DNA from: JACCZX01 sp963710675
GTDB taxonomy: Bacteria > Pseudomonadota > Gammaproteobacteria > Burkholderiales > Burkholderiaceae_F
Direction of reading: 5' to 3'
Length of the DNA stretch: 64,000 bases
Assembly (NCBI GenBank): GCA_963710675.1
Contig: CAVQBE010000019.1
Span: 1 to 64,000 of the forward strand
Shown here: in pieces, positions 30,148-37,675 of the stretch
Layout of the letters: every line of letters begins with the position of its first letter
Position numbering within the stretch: the first letter of the stretch is position 1
The notes under the pieces: model-generated
Told to the model about the DNA's origin: nothing
The model's database searches: none
Seen by the model: only the letters and a program-made list of their open reading frames with translations
Made by a program: the position numbers and the translations under genes

Positions 30148-31638
30148 TCATCGGTCAGCGACGACGCGTCGGAGAACACGCGCGAGCAGCGGCGCCGTCA
30201 AGATCAACACTGTCAACACGATCAACGCTGCAGATATCGGACGCGTGACGAAGACTGCGAGGCTGCCGTGGGACAACGTCATCGACTGGCGCAACGCGGT
30301 TTCTAACATGGGTTCGAGCACGAGTCCCAGCACGAGCGGTGCGATGGGGAAGTCGTATTTTTTCATCAGATAGCCGACGACACCGAACCCGCTCATGACC
30401 CATAAATCGTCGGCACTGTTGGCCTGGCTATAGACGCCGGCAATGCACAACGCCAGGATCACCGGGTAGAGCAGCGCATAGCGAACGCGCAACAGCGTCG
30501 CGAACACGCCCGCGAGCGGCAGGTTCAGCACGAGCAGAATGACGTTACCGACATACATGCTGGCAATTACGCCCCACACCAGGTCCGCGTTCTTCTCAAA
30601 CAGCTGCGGCCCCGGTTGCAGGCCGAACATAATCAGCGCGCCGAGCATGATGGCCGTGGTGCCTGAGCCCGGGATGCCGAGCGCAAACATTGGCACCATC
30701 GCGCCGGTGGCCGCGGCGTTGTTGGCGGCCTCGGGCGCCACGACCCCTTCGATGATTCCGGTACCGAATTTCTCCGGGTGCTTCGAGATTTTCTTCTCGG
30801 TGGCATACGCCATAAACGAAGCGATCGTGGCGCCGGCGCCAGGAAGCACACCGATCAAGAATCCGATCAGGGTGCCGCGCACGATAGCCCAGCGGCTCGC
30901 GATCCAGTCGAGATACGTCGGCATCAGGTTGCGGATGGTGAGCTCGACCTTCGGCGGCTTCAACGCCTGCTCGACGCTCGCAAGCACTTCGCCGACACCG
31001 AACAGTGCTACTGCGAGCACGAGGAAATCGATGCCATCCATTAACCACAACTGTCCGAACATGAAGCGCGTGTTGCCGATCTGTGGATCGACGCCGATCG
31101 TGGCGATCATCAGGCCCACCAGCCCCATCATCAGCCCCTTCACCAGACCGCCTCCGACGAGCGACAGCGACGTGAGGCCGACCAGGACAAGTGCGAAATA
31201 TTCCGGCGGCCCGAAGTACAGTGCGGCAGCGGCGAGCAGCGGTGCCATCAGCATCAATCCCAGCGTGCCCACCGTACCGGCGATGAACGACGCGATCGCA
31301 GCCATGCCAAGCGCTGCCCCCGCGCGCCCATTGCGAGCCATTTGATAGCCGTCGAGGCTGGTCATCACCGTCGATGACTCGCCCGGAATGCTGACCAATA
31401 CCGAAGTCAGCGTGCCGCCGTATTGCGCGCCGTAGTAGATGCCGGCGAACATGATGATCGAACCCGTCGCGTCGCCACCGAACGTCAGCGGCAGCAGGAT
31501 TGCGATGGCGGCACTGGGTCCGATGCCGGGTAACGCGCCGATCATCTGGCCGACCAGCACACCGGCGAGGCAGAATCCGAGGTACTTAAGCTGCAGCAGT
31601 ACTTCGAAGCCTTGCGCCAGATGCGCCAGTGCGTCCAT
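30148..31638 (-). CDS. tctA: Tripartite tricarboxylate transporter large permease TctA
   Basis: Large membrane subunit (496 residues) of a TctABC transporter, cation-coupled uptake of organic acids. Family signatures: GQMIGALPGIGPSAAIAILLPLTFG (residues ~31-55), GIYYGAQYGGTLTSVLVSIPGE, GVLPGAGATIASFMAYATEKK and ALGIPGSGTTAIMLGALIMFGLQPGP. About 12 spans are visible. Last gene of the operon tctC-enolase enzyme-tctB-tctA. I chose the ATG at 31638 three bases after the tctB stop; an in-frame TTG lies one codon earlier. Confidence 0.94.
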   Translation of the reverse strand: MDALAHLAQGFEVLLQLKYLGFCLAGVLVGQMIGALPGIGPSAAIAILLPLTFGGDATGSIIMFAGIYYGAQYGGTLTSVLVSIPGESSTVMTSLDGYQMARNGRAGAALGMAAIASFIAGTVGTLGLMLMAPLLAAAALYFGPPEYFALVLVGLTSLSLVGGGLVKGLMMGLVGLMIATIGVDPQIGNTRFMFGQLWLMDGIDFLVLAVALFGVGEVLASVEQALKPPKVELTIRNLMPTYLDWIASRWAIVRGTLIGFLIGVLPGAGATIASFMAYATEKKISKHPEKFGTGIIEGVVAPEAANNAAATGAMVPMFALGIPGSGTTAIMLGALIMFGLQPGPQLFEKNADLVWGVIASMYVGNVILLVLNLPLAGVFATLLRVRYALLYPVILALCIAGVYSQANSADDLWVMSGFGVVGYLMKKYDFPIAPLVLGLVLEPMLETALRQSMTLSHGSLAVFVTRPISAALIVLTVLILTAPLLARVLRRVVADR

Positions 31639-31641
31639 CAA

Positions 31642-32085
31642 TCAGAATCCCCACGGACCCTTTGGTAGTGGTACGTGCAGCCACAGACGAAACAGTGCGA
31701 ACAGGACCGCGACGGTGCCCACGCTCAAGCTCAATGACGTTCGCCAGGATTCCTTCTCGACAAAGCGCAACAGGAACAGAAGATAGATCGCCACCGCCAC
31801 CACGAATCCAAGCGATTCGATAACCGCAACGCAAACGATCAGACCGATGGTTACCCCTACGACCTTACGCCAATGACCAGCAGGCGCACCGGCAACGGGT
31901 GCGCGCACGTTAGCCACGACGTGGATAGCGGACAGCACCAGCAGACATACGCCGAGCCATAGTGGAAGGAACCCCGACCCGGGGGCGTAATCACCGAGGT
32001 ACGGGAGGCCAAGTGCGGTTGTGATCCAGAGCGCAGCGAACAGCCCACACAACAACCCCGCGACGATTTCGCCGCGCCACGTCAT
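31642..32085 (-). CDS. tctB: Tripartite tricarboxylate transporter small permease TctB
   Basis: Small membrane subunit of 147 residues with four hydrophobic spans: EIVAGLLCGLFAALWITTALGLP, FLPLWLGVCLLVLSAIHVV, VVGVTIGLIVCVAVIESLGFVVAVAIYLLFLL and SLSVGTVAVLFALFRLWLHVPLP. The PGSGFLPLWLG stretch is the usual TctB mark. Its ATG overlaps the stop of the enolase-superfamily gene (ATGA). A longer open frame upstream belongs to the shadow of that gene. Confidence 0.9.
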   Translation of the reverse strand: MTWRGEIVAGLLCGLFAALWITTALGLPYLGDYAPGSGFLPLWLGVCLLVLSAIHVVANVRAPVAGAPAGHWRKVVGVTIGLIVCVAVIESLGFVVAVAIYLLFLLRFVEKESWRTSLSLSVGTVAVLFALFRLWLHVPLPKGPWGF

Positions 32086-33220
32086 GTGGTCGAGTCCGAA
32101 GAGGCGCGTCCAACGCGCTGCCAATCCACATCGGCGCCCAGGCCGAGGCCGGCCGGGACGGTCATGTACCCGGGCACTGCACGGAGATCGTTCGTCACGA
32201 TGTCGGCGTGCGTTCCCATGGGCGCCATCGAGCCGATTTCGCACGGCATCGCAAGTCCCGGCGTGCATGCCGCGAATTGCGCTTCCGCAATGGCAGCGAG
32301 GCCCAGTTCGAAAACATGGCCGAGGACCGGCGTCAGTCCGGCCGACGACAGCATCGCGCAGATGGCCCGCGCCCCGTCGAACCCGTGCTTGGTCACCTTG
32401 ACTTTCACCCGGTCGGCGGCGCCGAGGCGAATCACGTTCATTGCGTCTTCCGGCGTCGCCACCATGTCGTCGGTCATGATTGGAACGCCGACGTTGCGAC
32501 GTACCTCGGCAAGCCCGAGAATGTCGTGGCGCGCCACCGGTTGCTCGATGTGTTCCGGCCGATAGCGCTCGATCGCACGCGTAAAGCGAATCGCATCGGC
32601 AGGGCAGTAGTGATCGTTGGCATCGACCCGAAGCGATGCCGATTCGCCGATCGCGGCGCGTACCGCAGCGACTCGGTCGATGTCCGCTTGACGGTTTCAC
32701 CGACCTTGATCTTGATCGCGAGAAAGCCCGCCTCCGACTGTGCAGCAGCTTCGGTTGCCATCGCGTCGGGCGTCATGATGCCGACGACCGGACCGATCAC
32801 CGGAACGCGTTGCAGCAGCTGGCCGCCCAGGAGATCGGCGACAGGAACGCCGATCGCCTTGGCATGCAGATCGTAGAGCGCATTAGTAACGGCGGCCTTG
32901 GTCCAGACGCGTCCCTTCAGCGCCATCGCGACGGCTTGTACCGCGCGTCCGCGCTCGCGCACGGGAATGCCAATGAGTGCCGGGGCGACATAACGCTTAA
33001 TTGCGCCGACGATCTCTTCTAGGAACTCCTCGGGCTTGCCCGGTGGCGCTGAAACGACTTCTGCGTTGCCCTCCAGACCGTCGATGTCAGTGAGCAGACG
33101 CAATACGACCGAAACGTGGACGCGCGTGGCCCCCTCGGATATGCGAAACTCGCGTGCCCCTTCGACCCGCACCGGCACGGCCTCAACGTTGCGGATCGTC
33201 GGCGAAGCCACCAACGTCAA
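32082..33220 (-). CDS. Enolase-superfamily enzyme, mandelate racemase/muconate lactonizing type (one frame break near 32687)
   Basis: The enzyme abstracts a proton next to a carboxylate and stabilises the enolate with Mg2+. Catalytic lysines: AIKIKVGE (KxK). Metal ligands: the Asp in RVDANDHY, the Glu in EHIEQPVA and the acidic pair in IMTDDMV. The second lysine side is RVKVKVTKHG, which places it in the muconate-lactonizing subgroup. Near 32687 the frame changes; the second frame supplies ADIDRVAAVRAAIGESASLRVDAND and the rest. The start is uncertain: TTG at 33220 (overlapping the previous stop), TTG 33214 or GTG 33211. Joined length is about 377 residues. Its place inside a Bug-TctBA operon suggests it acts on the imported acid, perhaps a sugar acid or hydroxyproline-like compound. 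Confidence 0.82.
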
Positions 33221-34188
33221 ATCACCCCGAGGCGCTTCAGCATGTCTTTGTACAGCGCCTCCTGCGTCTCCAGGAATTTGGTGTAGTCGGCGCCCCCGAC
33301 CACATGCAGAGTCGCGGAATTCTGTTTGATGTAGTCGGTGAACGCTTTGGAAGAAGCGACCTTCTGCATCACGCCCTGCCAATAGGCGACCGCATCGGGC
33401 GACACATTCTTCGGTACGGCCACACCGCGCCACATCTGGAACGGCACCACATCGATGCCTTGCTCCTTCAGGGTTGGCACGTTGGGCAGATCAGCGAAGC
33501 GAGTCGGACGAAAAACGCCGAGCGCGCGAACCTGCCCGGCATTCATCTGGCCAATAAATTCCAGCGGGTTACCGGATGCCAAGTTGACATGGCCGCCGAG
33601 CAGCGCGGTTAAAGCCTCGCCGCCAGAATTGAAGCGCACGATGTTGAGCTTGATACCCGCCGCCGATTCGAAGACCGCGATCGACATGTCGTCGGCCGTG
33701 CCGGCGGAGCCGATCGAGATCGTCTTGGGAGGCTTGCTCTTGGCGTCCTTCACCAAGTCGGCCGCGGTCTTGTACGGCGAATCCTTGCCCGCAAAAAGCA
33801 AGTAATCGTCGAGCATCAGATTCGCTACCGGCGTTAAGTCGCGCCAGCCGCGCGCGTCCTTCACCGTCAGTGGTGTGATCTGCGTCTGCGGATTAAACAG
33901 CACCAGCGTGTTCGGATTGGCATTCTTTGTGGACAGCACGTACGCGACGCCGACTGAGGCACCGCCGCCTGGCTTATTGACAGCGGTGACGTTGACCGGG
34001 ACTAACTTTTCCTCGGTCATGATTTTGATGATGACGCGCGCAAGCAGATCGGCCCCGCCGCCCAGGCCGTACGGAATTACGAACTCGACATCGCTCGTCG
34101 GCTTCCAGTCCGCTGCCTTCGCTCCGGATACCGCCAGTGCCGCGGCAAACGCGAACGCGATCAACCTGAAGGCATAACCCTTTTTCAT
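33217..34188 (-). CDS. tctC: Bug-family (TctC) periplasmic solute-binding protein of the tct operon
   Basis: Solute receptor for the TctAB permease encoded downstream. A signal peptide (residues 1-25, ending SGAKA) precedes the fold marks: VEFVIPYGLGGGADLLARVI, VNKPGGGASVGVAYV, ISIGSAGTADDMSIAVFESAAGIKLNIVRFNSGGEALTALLGGHVNL, VRALGVFRPTRFADLPNVPTLKEQGIDV. The ATG at 34188 has a near-perfect ribosome site (GAGGAGG) seven bases away, so I prefer it to the longer open frame. Length is 323 residues. First gene of the four-gene operon. Confidence 0.93.
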   Translation of the reverse strand: MKKGYAFRLIAFAFAAALAVSGAKAADWKPTSDVEFVIPYGLGGGADLLARVIIKIMTEEKLVPVNVTAVNKPGGGASVGVAYVLSTKNANPNTLVLFNPQTQITPLTVKDARGWRDLTPVANLMLDDYLLFAGKDSPYKTAADLVKDAKSKPPKTISIGSAGTADDMSIAVFESAAGIKLNIVRFNSGGEALTALLGGHVNLASGNPLEFIGQMNAGQVRALGVFRPTRFADLPNVPTLKEQGIDVVPFQMWRGVAVPKNVSPDAVAYWQGVMQKVASSKAFTDYIKQNSATLHVVGGADYTKFLETQEALYKDMLKRLGVI

Positions 34189-34366
34189 ACTGTCCTCCTC
34201 GAAACGGCAATACAGCGATACGCAGTCTGTGCGCAACGATAGCAATTTCCGTTTGCAATTATGTGCGCTGAGCCCAAAGTTATGCGGATATTGGGCCTCG
34301 CACCGTCGCGTAGTCCACCTGCATCTTGGGAGCGAGCGGCACTGCGCTAAACGCTGTCGCCGGTGC

Positions 34367-35102
34367 CTACTTCCTTTTGAAGATCACCACGTGCTGCCAG
34401 GGCAGATCATTTGCCGTGCGCTCCCATGCCAGCGGGTGCTGCTCTGCCTCAAGTCGGATCTGTGCTTCGCTCATCTTGTGCAGGCGCTTGATCGGCACGC
34501 GCGGGTCCTCGGCGCGATACTCGACGAAAACAACGCGGCCTCCCGGCTTGACCGAGCGCACGATGCTATCGAGCACCTCGTAGGGAAACTCGAGCTCGTG
34601 ATAGACGTCGACCATGATCGCGACATCAACGGAAGCGGCGGCAGCGTGAAGTCAAGAACGTGCCCAAGACCGGCTTGATGTGTCAATAGACGCGCTGCTT
34701 CGCAACTGCTTGCAGCATCGCGACCATTTCAGGTTGAACGTCGACGGCGTACACCGTACCGGTGGGTCCCACGAGATCGGCGAAGCGTCGCGCGTAATAA
34801 CCCGTTCCGGCACCGACATCAGCCACGCTGCTTCCTAACATCAACGGCAGGATTCTCAACAACAAATCACTGCGTTCCTCGCGCTCACGTTCTTCGCGTT
34901 CAAGCCAGGCGGCACCCTGAAAACCCATCACATGCGCGATCTGCCGGCCCATAAAGGCCTTGTCGATACCATCTGCATTTGCGGGTACGGGGCGATAGCG
35001 CTCTGCGTCCTTCGTACTCGCGGGCCATGCGCTTACAAGGCCCAAAGACAACGCAAGGCACAACGCTATTCTAATCGACGACGATCGCTCATACTGCAAC
35101 AT
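34367..35102 (-). pseudogene. Exported SAM-dependent methyltransferase-like protein, frame broken two or three times
   Basis: An N-terminal signal-like segment (RIALCLALSLGLVSAWPAST) is followed by FMGRQIAHVMGFQGAAWLEREERE, the SAM motif I SVADVGAGTGYYARRFADLVG, and VYAVDVQPEMVAMLQAVAKQRV. A stop then appears near 34683. The rest continues in other frames: LDFTLPP, DVAIMVDVYHELEFPYEVLDSIVRSVKPGGRVVFVEYRAEDP, ending WQHVVIFKRK at 34367. Breaks lie near 34685 and 34630. This is the periplasmic methyltransferase-like group that often begins RPVPANADGIDK. Whether it truly methylates outside the cytoplasm is unknown. The start is two bases from the MFS start on the other strand. Confidence 0.72.
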
Positions 35103-35104
35103 GG

Positions 35105-36362
35105 ATGACAACGACCACTGATCTTATCGACTCACGCGCGGCGTGGCTGAGGCTGGTCGCTGCGCTTGCGCTCAGCACGGTGGGCGGCGTCGGCATGTGG
35201 TCAGTCGTCGTTGCGTTGCCTGCAATACAGGCGGAATTCGGCGTGACTCGCGCGGCGGCCTCTTTTCCGTACACGTTGACGATGCTTGGGTTTGGCGTCG
35301 GCGGCATCATGATGGGTCGGCTATCCGACCGCTTCGGCGTTCGATTGCCGCTGATCGGTGCCACCTGCGCGCTCGCGATCGGTTACGTCGCAGCGAGCAT
35401 GTCATCCAGCCTGCTGATGTACGCGATCGTGCAGGGTCTGCTGATCGGCATGCTTGGCAGTTCGGCCAGCTTTGGGCCGTTGTTCGCAGACATTTCGCAT
35501 TGGTTCGTGCGGCGGCGCGGCCTGGCAGTCTCGATCGTTGCTTCAGGCAACTATCTGGCTGGCGCAGTGTGGCCGCCTATCGTGCAATACCTGATCGAGA
35601 CGGTGGGCTGGCGAACGGCGCACTTGTACATCGGCGCGATCTGTCTGCTGACAATGTTGCCGCTGACCTATGCAATGCGGCGCTCTGCGCCGCATAGGGG
35701 TGTTGACGCAACGAGCGCGCCGGGCGCTTCGCGCGCGCCAAGGTCGCTCGGCATCTCGCCGTTTGCGCTGCAGACGTTGCTGATGATCGCCGGCGTCGCG
35801 TGTTGCGTGGCGATGTCGATGCCGCAGGTGCATATCGTCGCGTATTGCGCGGACCTCGGTTACGGCCCGGCGGTCGGGGCGCAGATGCTGTCGATCATGC
35901 TCGCGTTCGGCATCGTCAGCCGGCTCGCATCGGGCTGGATCGCCGATCACATCGGCGGCCTGCGCACGCTGCTTCTCGGTTCTGCGCTGCAAGGTGTGGC
36001 GCTGCTGTTCTACATCCCGTTCGACGGGCTGGTGTCGTTATTCATCGTGTCCGCAATGTTCGGATTGTTTCAAGGCGGCATCGTGCCGAGCTACGCGATC
36101 ATCGTGCGCGAGTATTTCGCGCCGAACGAAGCCGGGGCTAGGGTGGGGTTGGTTATGATGGCTACGTTGTTCGGCATGGCGCTCGGGCGGCTGGATGTCG
36201 GGTGCGGTGTTTGACCTCACCGGCTCGTACCGTGCCGCGTTTCTCAACGGGTTGCTATGGAACCTGCTCAATCTTTCGATCGTCATCTGGTTGCTGCGGC
36301 GGCCGGGGCGTAGCGTTCGTTGCCGCGTAAAACTCGGCTCGCAATCAGCAAAATTCTGCTGA
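35105..36362 (+). CDS. MFS transporter, monocarboxylate-transporter-like (one frame break near 36188)
   Basis: Twelve-span major facilitator. Marks: LALSTVGGVGMWSVVVALPAIQAEFGVTRA in span 1, GGIMMGRLSDRFGVRLPL (the MFS loop 2-3 motif GxLSDRxGxR), WFVRRRGLAVSIVASGNYLAGAVWPPIVQYLIETVGWR, and the second-half RLASGWIADHIGGLRTLLLG. The first frame ends early near 36214. One base change near 36188 restores GGWMSGAVFDLTGSYRAAFLNGLLWNLLNLSIVIWLLRRPGRS, and the restored frame stops at 36362. Substrate is unknown; relatives move monocarboxylates. Divergent from the methyltransferase with only two bases between start codons. Confidence 0.85.
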
Positions 36363-36375
36363 AGTGCTGACGGGG

Positions 36376-36476
36376 GCGATGAAGTGACAGAAAGCGGGAA
36401 TGAACTGCAGAAAGTGCCAGTTTCGTGTCCGAAAACGCGGTTTGCAGTTCATGACGCGCTTTGCGCAGTTCATCGC
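36376..36476. repeat. ~100-bp imperfect inverted repeat with paired ATGAACTGC boxes
   Basis: The left half carries ATGAAGTGA at 36379 and ATGAACTGC at 36400. The right half carries the reverse complement GCAGTTCAT at 36444 and 36465. In each half the two boxes are 21 bases apart, about two helical turns. Each outer box has GCG on its outside and each half has AAAGCG between its boxes, so the halves match over roughly 45 bases. The centre (GTTTCG...CGAAAAC) also pairs. It could be a cooperative operator or a long RNA hairpin. It sits in the 186-base spacer before the small gene at 36549. Confidence 0.65.
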
Positions 36477-36548
36477 AAGTCGCTCGCGCGGCGCGCCGCG
36501 CTGCCTACAGTTCGGTCCATCGCAACGAACCAAACAAAAGGACCGACC

Positions 36549-36776
36549 ATGAAAACCATCTCCACCCAAGCCCGAATCGTCGCAGCGATTTCCGCCCTCG
36601 TGATGAGCACCGCAGTGCTCGGTGGCACGGTGACCGCGATGCAGTCCGCGCCAAAGGCTGAAATGCCGACGATCTTGATGGAGCGCGTTGTTATCACGGC
36701 AGCACGCAGCCAGCTAAGCAGCCGCACCGGCGCGCGCAGCGCCCGGTCCTGCTGCGCCGCCAGGCGCGGTTGGTAA
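36549..36776 (+). CDS. Small exported protein with MPTIxMERxVI core (family A, copy 2)
   Basis: A 75-residue protein with a signal-like N-terminus (ARIVAAISALVMSTAVLGGTVTA, residues ~8-30) and the core MPTILMERVVITAARSQL. It matches the protein at 22441-22659 in layout (charged start, hydrophobic stretch, about 15 residues, then the core). The tail here is Arg/Cys-rich and differs from the paralogue, so a frame error near the end cannot be excluded. A strong terminator begins 6 bases after the stop. Function unknown. Confidence 0.6.
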   Translation: MKTISTQARIVAAISALVMSTAVLGGTVTAMQSAPKAEMPTILMERVVITAARSQLSSRTGARSARSCCAARRGW

Positions 36777-36781
36777 ACAAC

Positions 36782-36807
36782 AAAACCCGGCTTCGGCCGG
36801 GTTTTTG
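36782..36807 (+). terminator. Rho-independent terminator after the small exported protein
   Basis: Perfect 10-bp stem AAAACCCGGC / GCCGGGTTTT with a stable TTCG tetraloop, ending in a T-run. Confidence 0.95.
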
Positions 36808-36874
36808 TTTGTGCCGTCGTCTAATCTTGCAGCCAGGGAATGGCTATCGCGAGCACTGCGGGCAGGGACACACG

Positions 36875-37171
36875 ATGATGGTCGCGGTATTTGCGACGAT
36901 GTCGTTTGCCCTGATCTGCGGCTGGTTTGGCCGTCGGCCGCTCGCAGTCGCGCTGCTCGTTTTATGCCTGACACTTTCTATCGGCCTCTTTCTGTTTGAA
37001 ATCTACAGCCCTGAATACGGGTTTCGAATGCCTTGGATCCAGACGCGAATTCGATGCCGTGCGGCAAGCGGGCATGAACGGGGCCAATCGATGGGTGGGC
37101 AGCGCTTGCTCGCGACTACTGAACTATGTGTATTTGCTGCTCGTGATGCTGGTCATTGCGGGCATTCTTAG
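36875..37171 (+). CDS. DUF5993-like small membrane protein upstream of dsbB
   Basis: The visible start is MMVAVFATMSFALICGWFGRRPLAVALLVLCLTLSIGLFLF: two hydrophobic spans around a short GRR loop, the usual build of DUF5993 proteins, which commonly precede a DsbB gene. Family members are only about 50-60 residues long, so the tail running to 37171 is probably out of frame. A shift near 37040 would end it at a TGA that overlaps the dsbB ATG (37074-37077), a normal coupling. Role unknown; the neighbour suggests oxidative folding. Confidence 0.55.
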   Translation: MMVAVFATMSFALICGWFGRRPLAVALLVLCLTLSIGLFLFEIYSPEYGFRMPWIQTRIRCRAASGHERGQSMGGQRLLATTELCVFAARDAGHCGHS

Positions 37172-37664
37172 CGCAGCGATGACCTGCAATACGCGAATGG
37201 CGAGCTGCCGTGCCCGCTTTGCCTGCTGGAGCGCGTCGCGATGTTCGGCGTGTGCTTCGGCATCATGCTGAATTTTCGGCGCGGGTTTTCGTACCAGAAC
37301 ACCGGCTTCAGTCTGTCTGTTTGCAATCCTTCTGCTGGTCGTCGCCGTGCGTCAGAGTCTGCTCGACATTTATCCGCGCCCGGGGCATGAATACATCGGC
37401 AGCGCGATATTCGGCATCCATATGCCGGTGTGGTCGATCATCATCGCGTTGTGTCTATTGGTCGCGTACGCGATCAAGCTTTCAATTCTCGGCGGTGACG
37501 AGTACCTGCGTGCGGCAGATCCGGGCCAGTTTCCTGCGATAAAGAAAGCTGCCGACGTGCTGAGCCTCTATGTCATCGCGCTCTGCGCGATCAACCTGGT
37601 TTCGGTCGTCCTGCAATGTGGCCTGGGTGAGTGCCACACTTTCAGCTACAAGTTGCTGCAGTAG
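37074..37664 (+). pseudogene. dsbB: Disulfide bond formation protein B family (DsbB), two compensating frame breaks
   Basis: Membrane quinone reductase that reoxidises DsbA-type oxidases. The joined protein reads: start MNGANRWVGSACSRLLNYVYLLLVMLVIAGILSA (span 1), then LQYANGELPCPLCLLERVAMFGVCFGIMLN with the redox motif CPLC followed by ER, then LLFAILLLVVAVRQSLLDIYPRPGHEYIGSAIFGIHMPVWSII and later spans, ending VVLQCGLGECHTFSYKLLQ. Frame changes occur near 37182 and 37315 and cancel each other. Joined length is about 196 residues. No DsbA is in the window. Confidence 0.78.
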
Positions 37665-37675
37665 GCCGCGGCTCG

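Noticed and set aside
36376..36476. Integron attC site as an explanation of the inverted repeat
   Set aside because: The core R-box and its complement (GTTRRRY / RYYYAAC) are missing and there is no integrase gene nearby.
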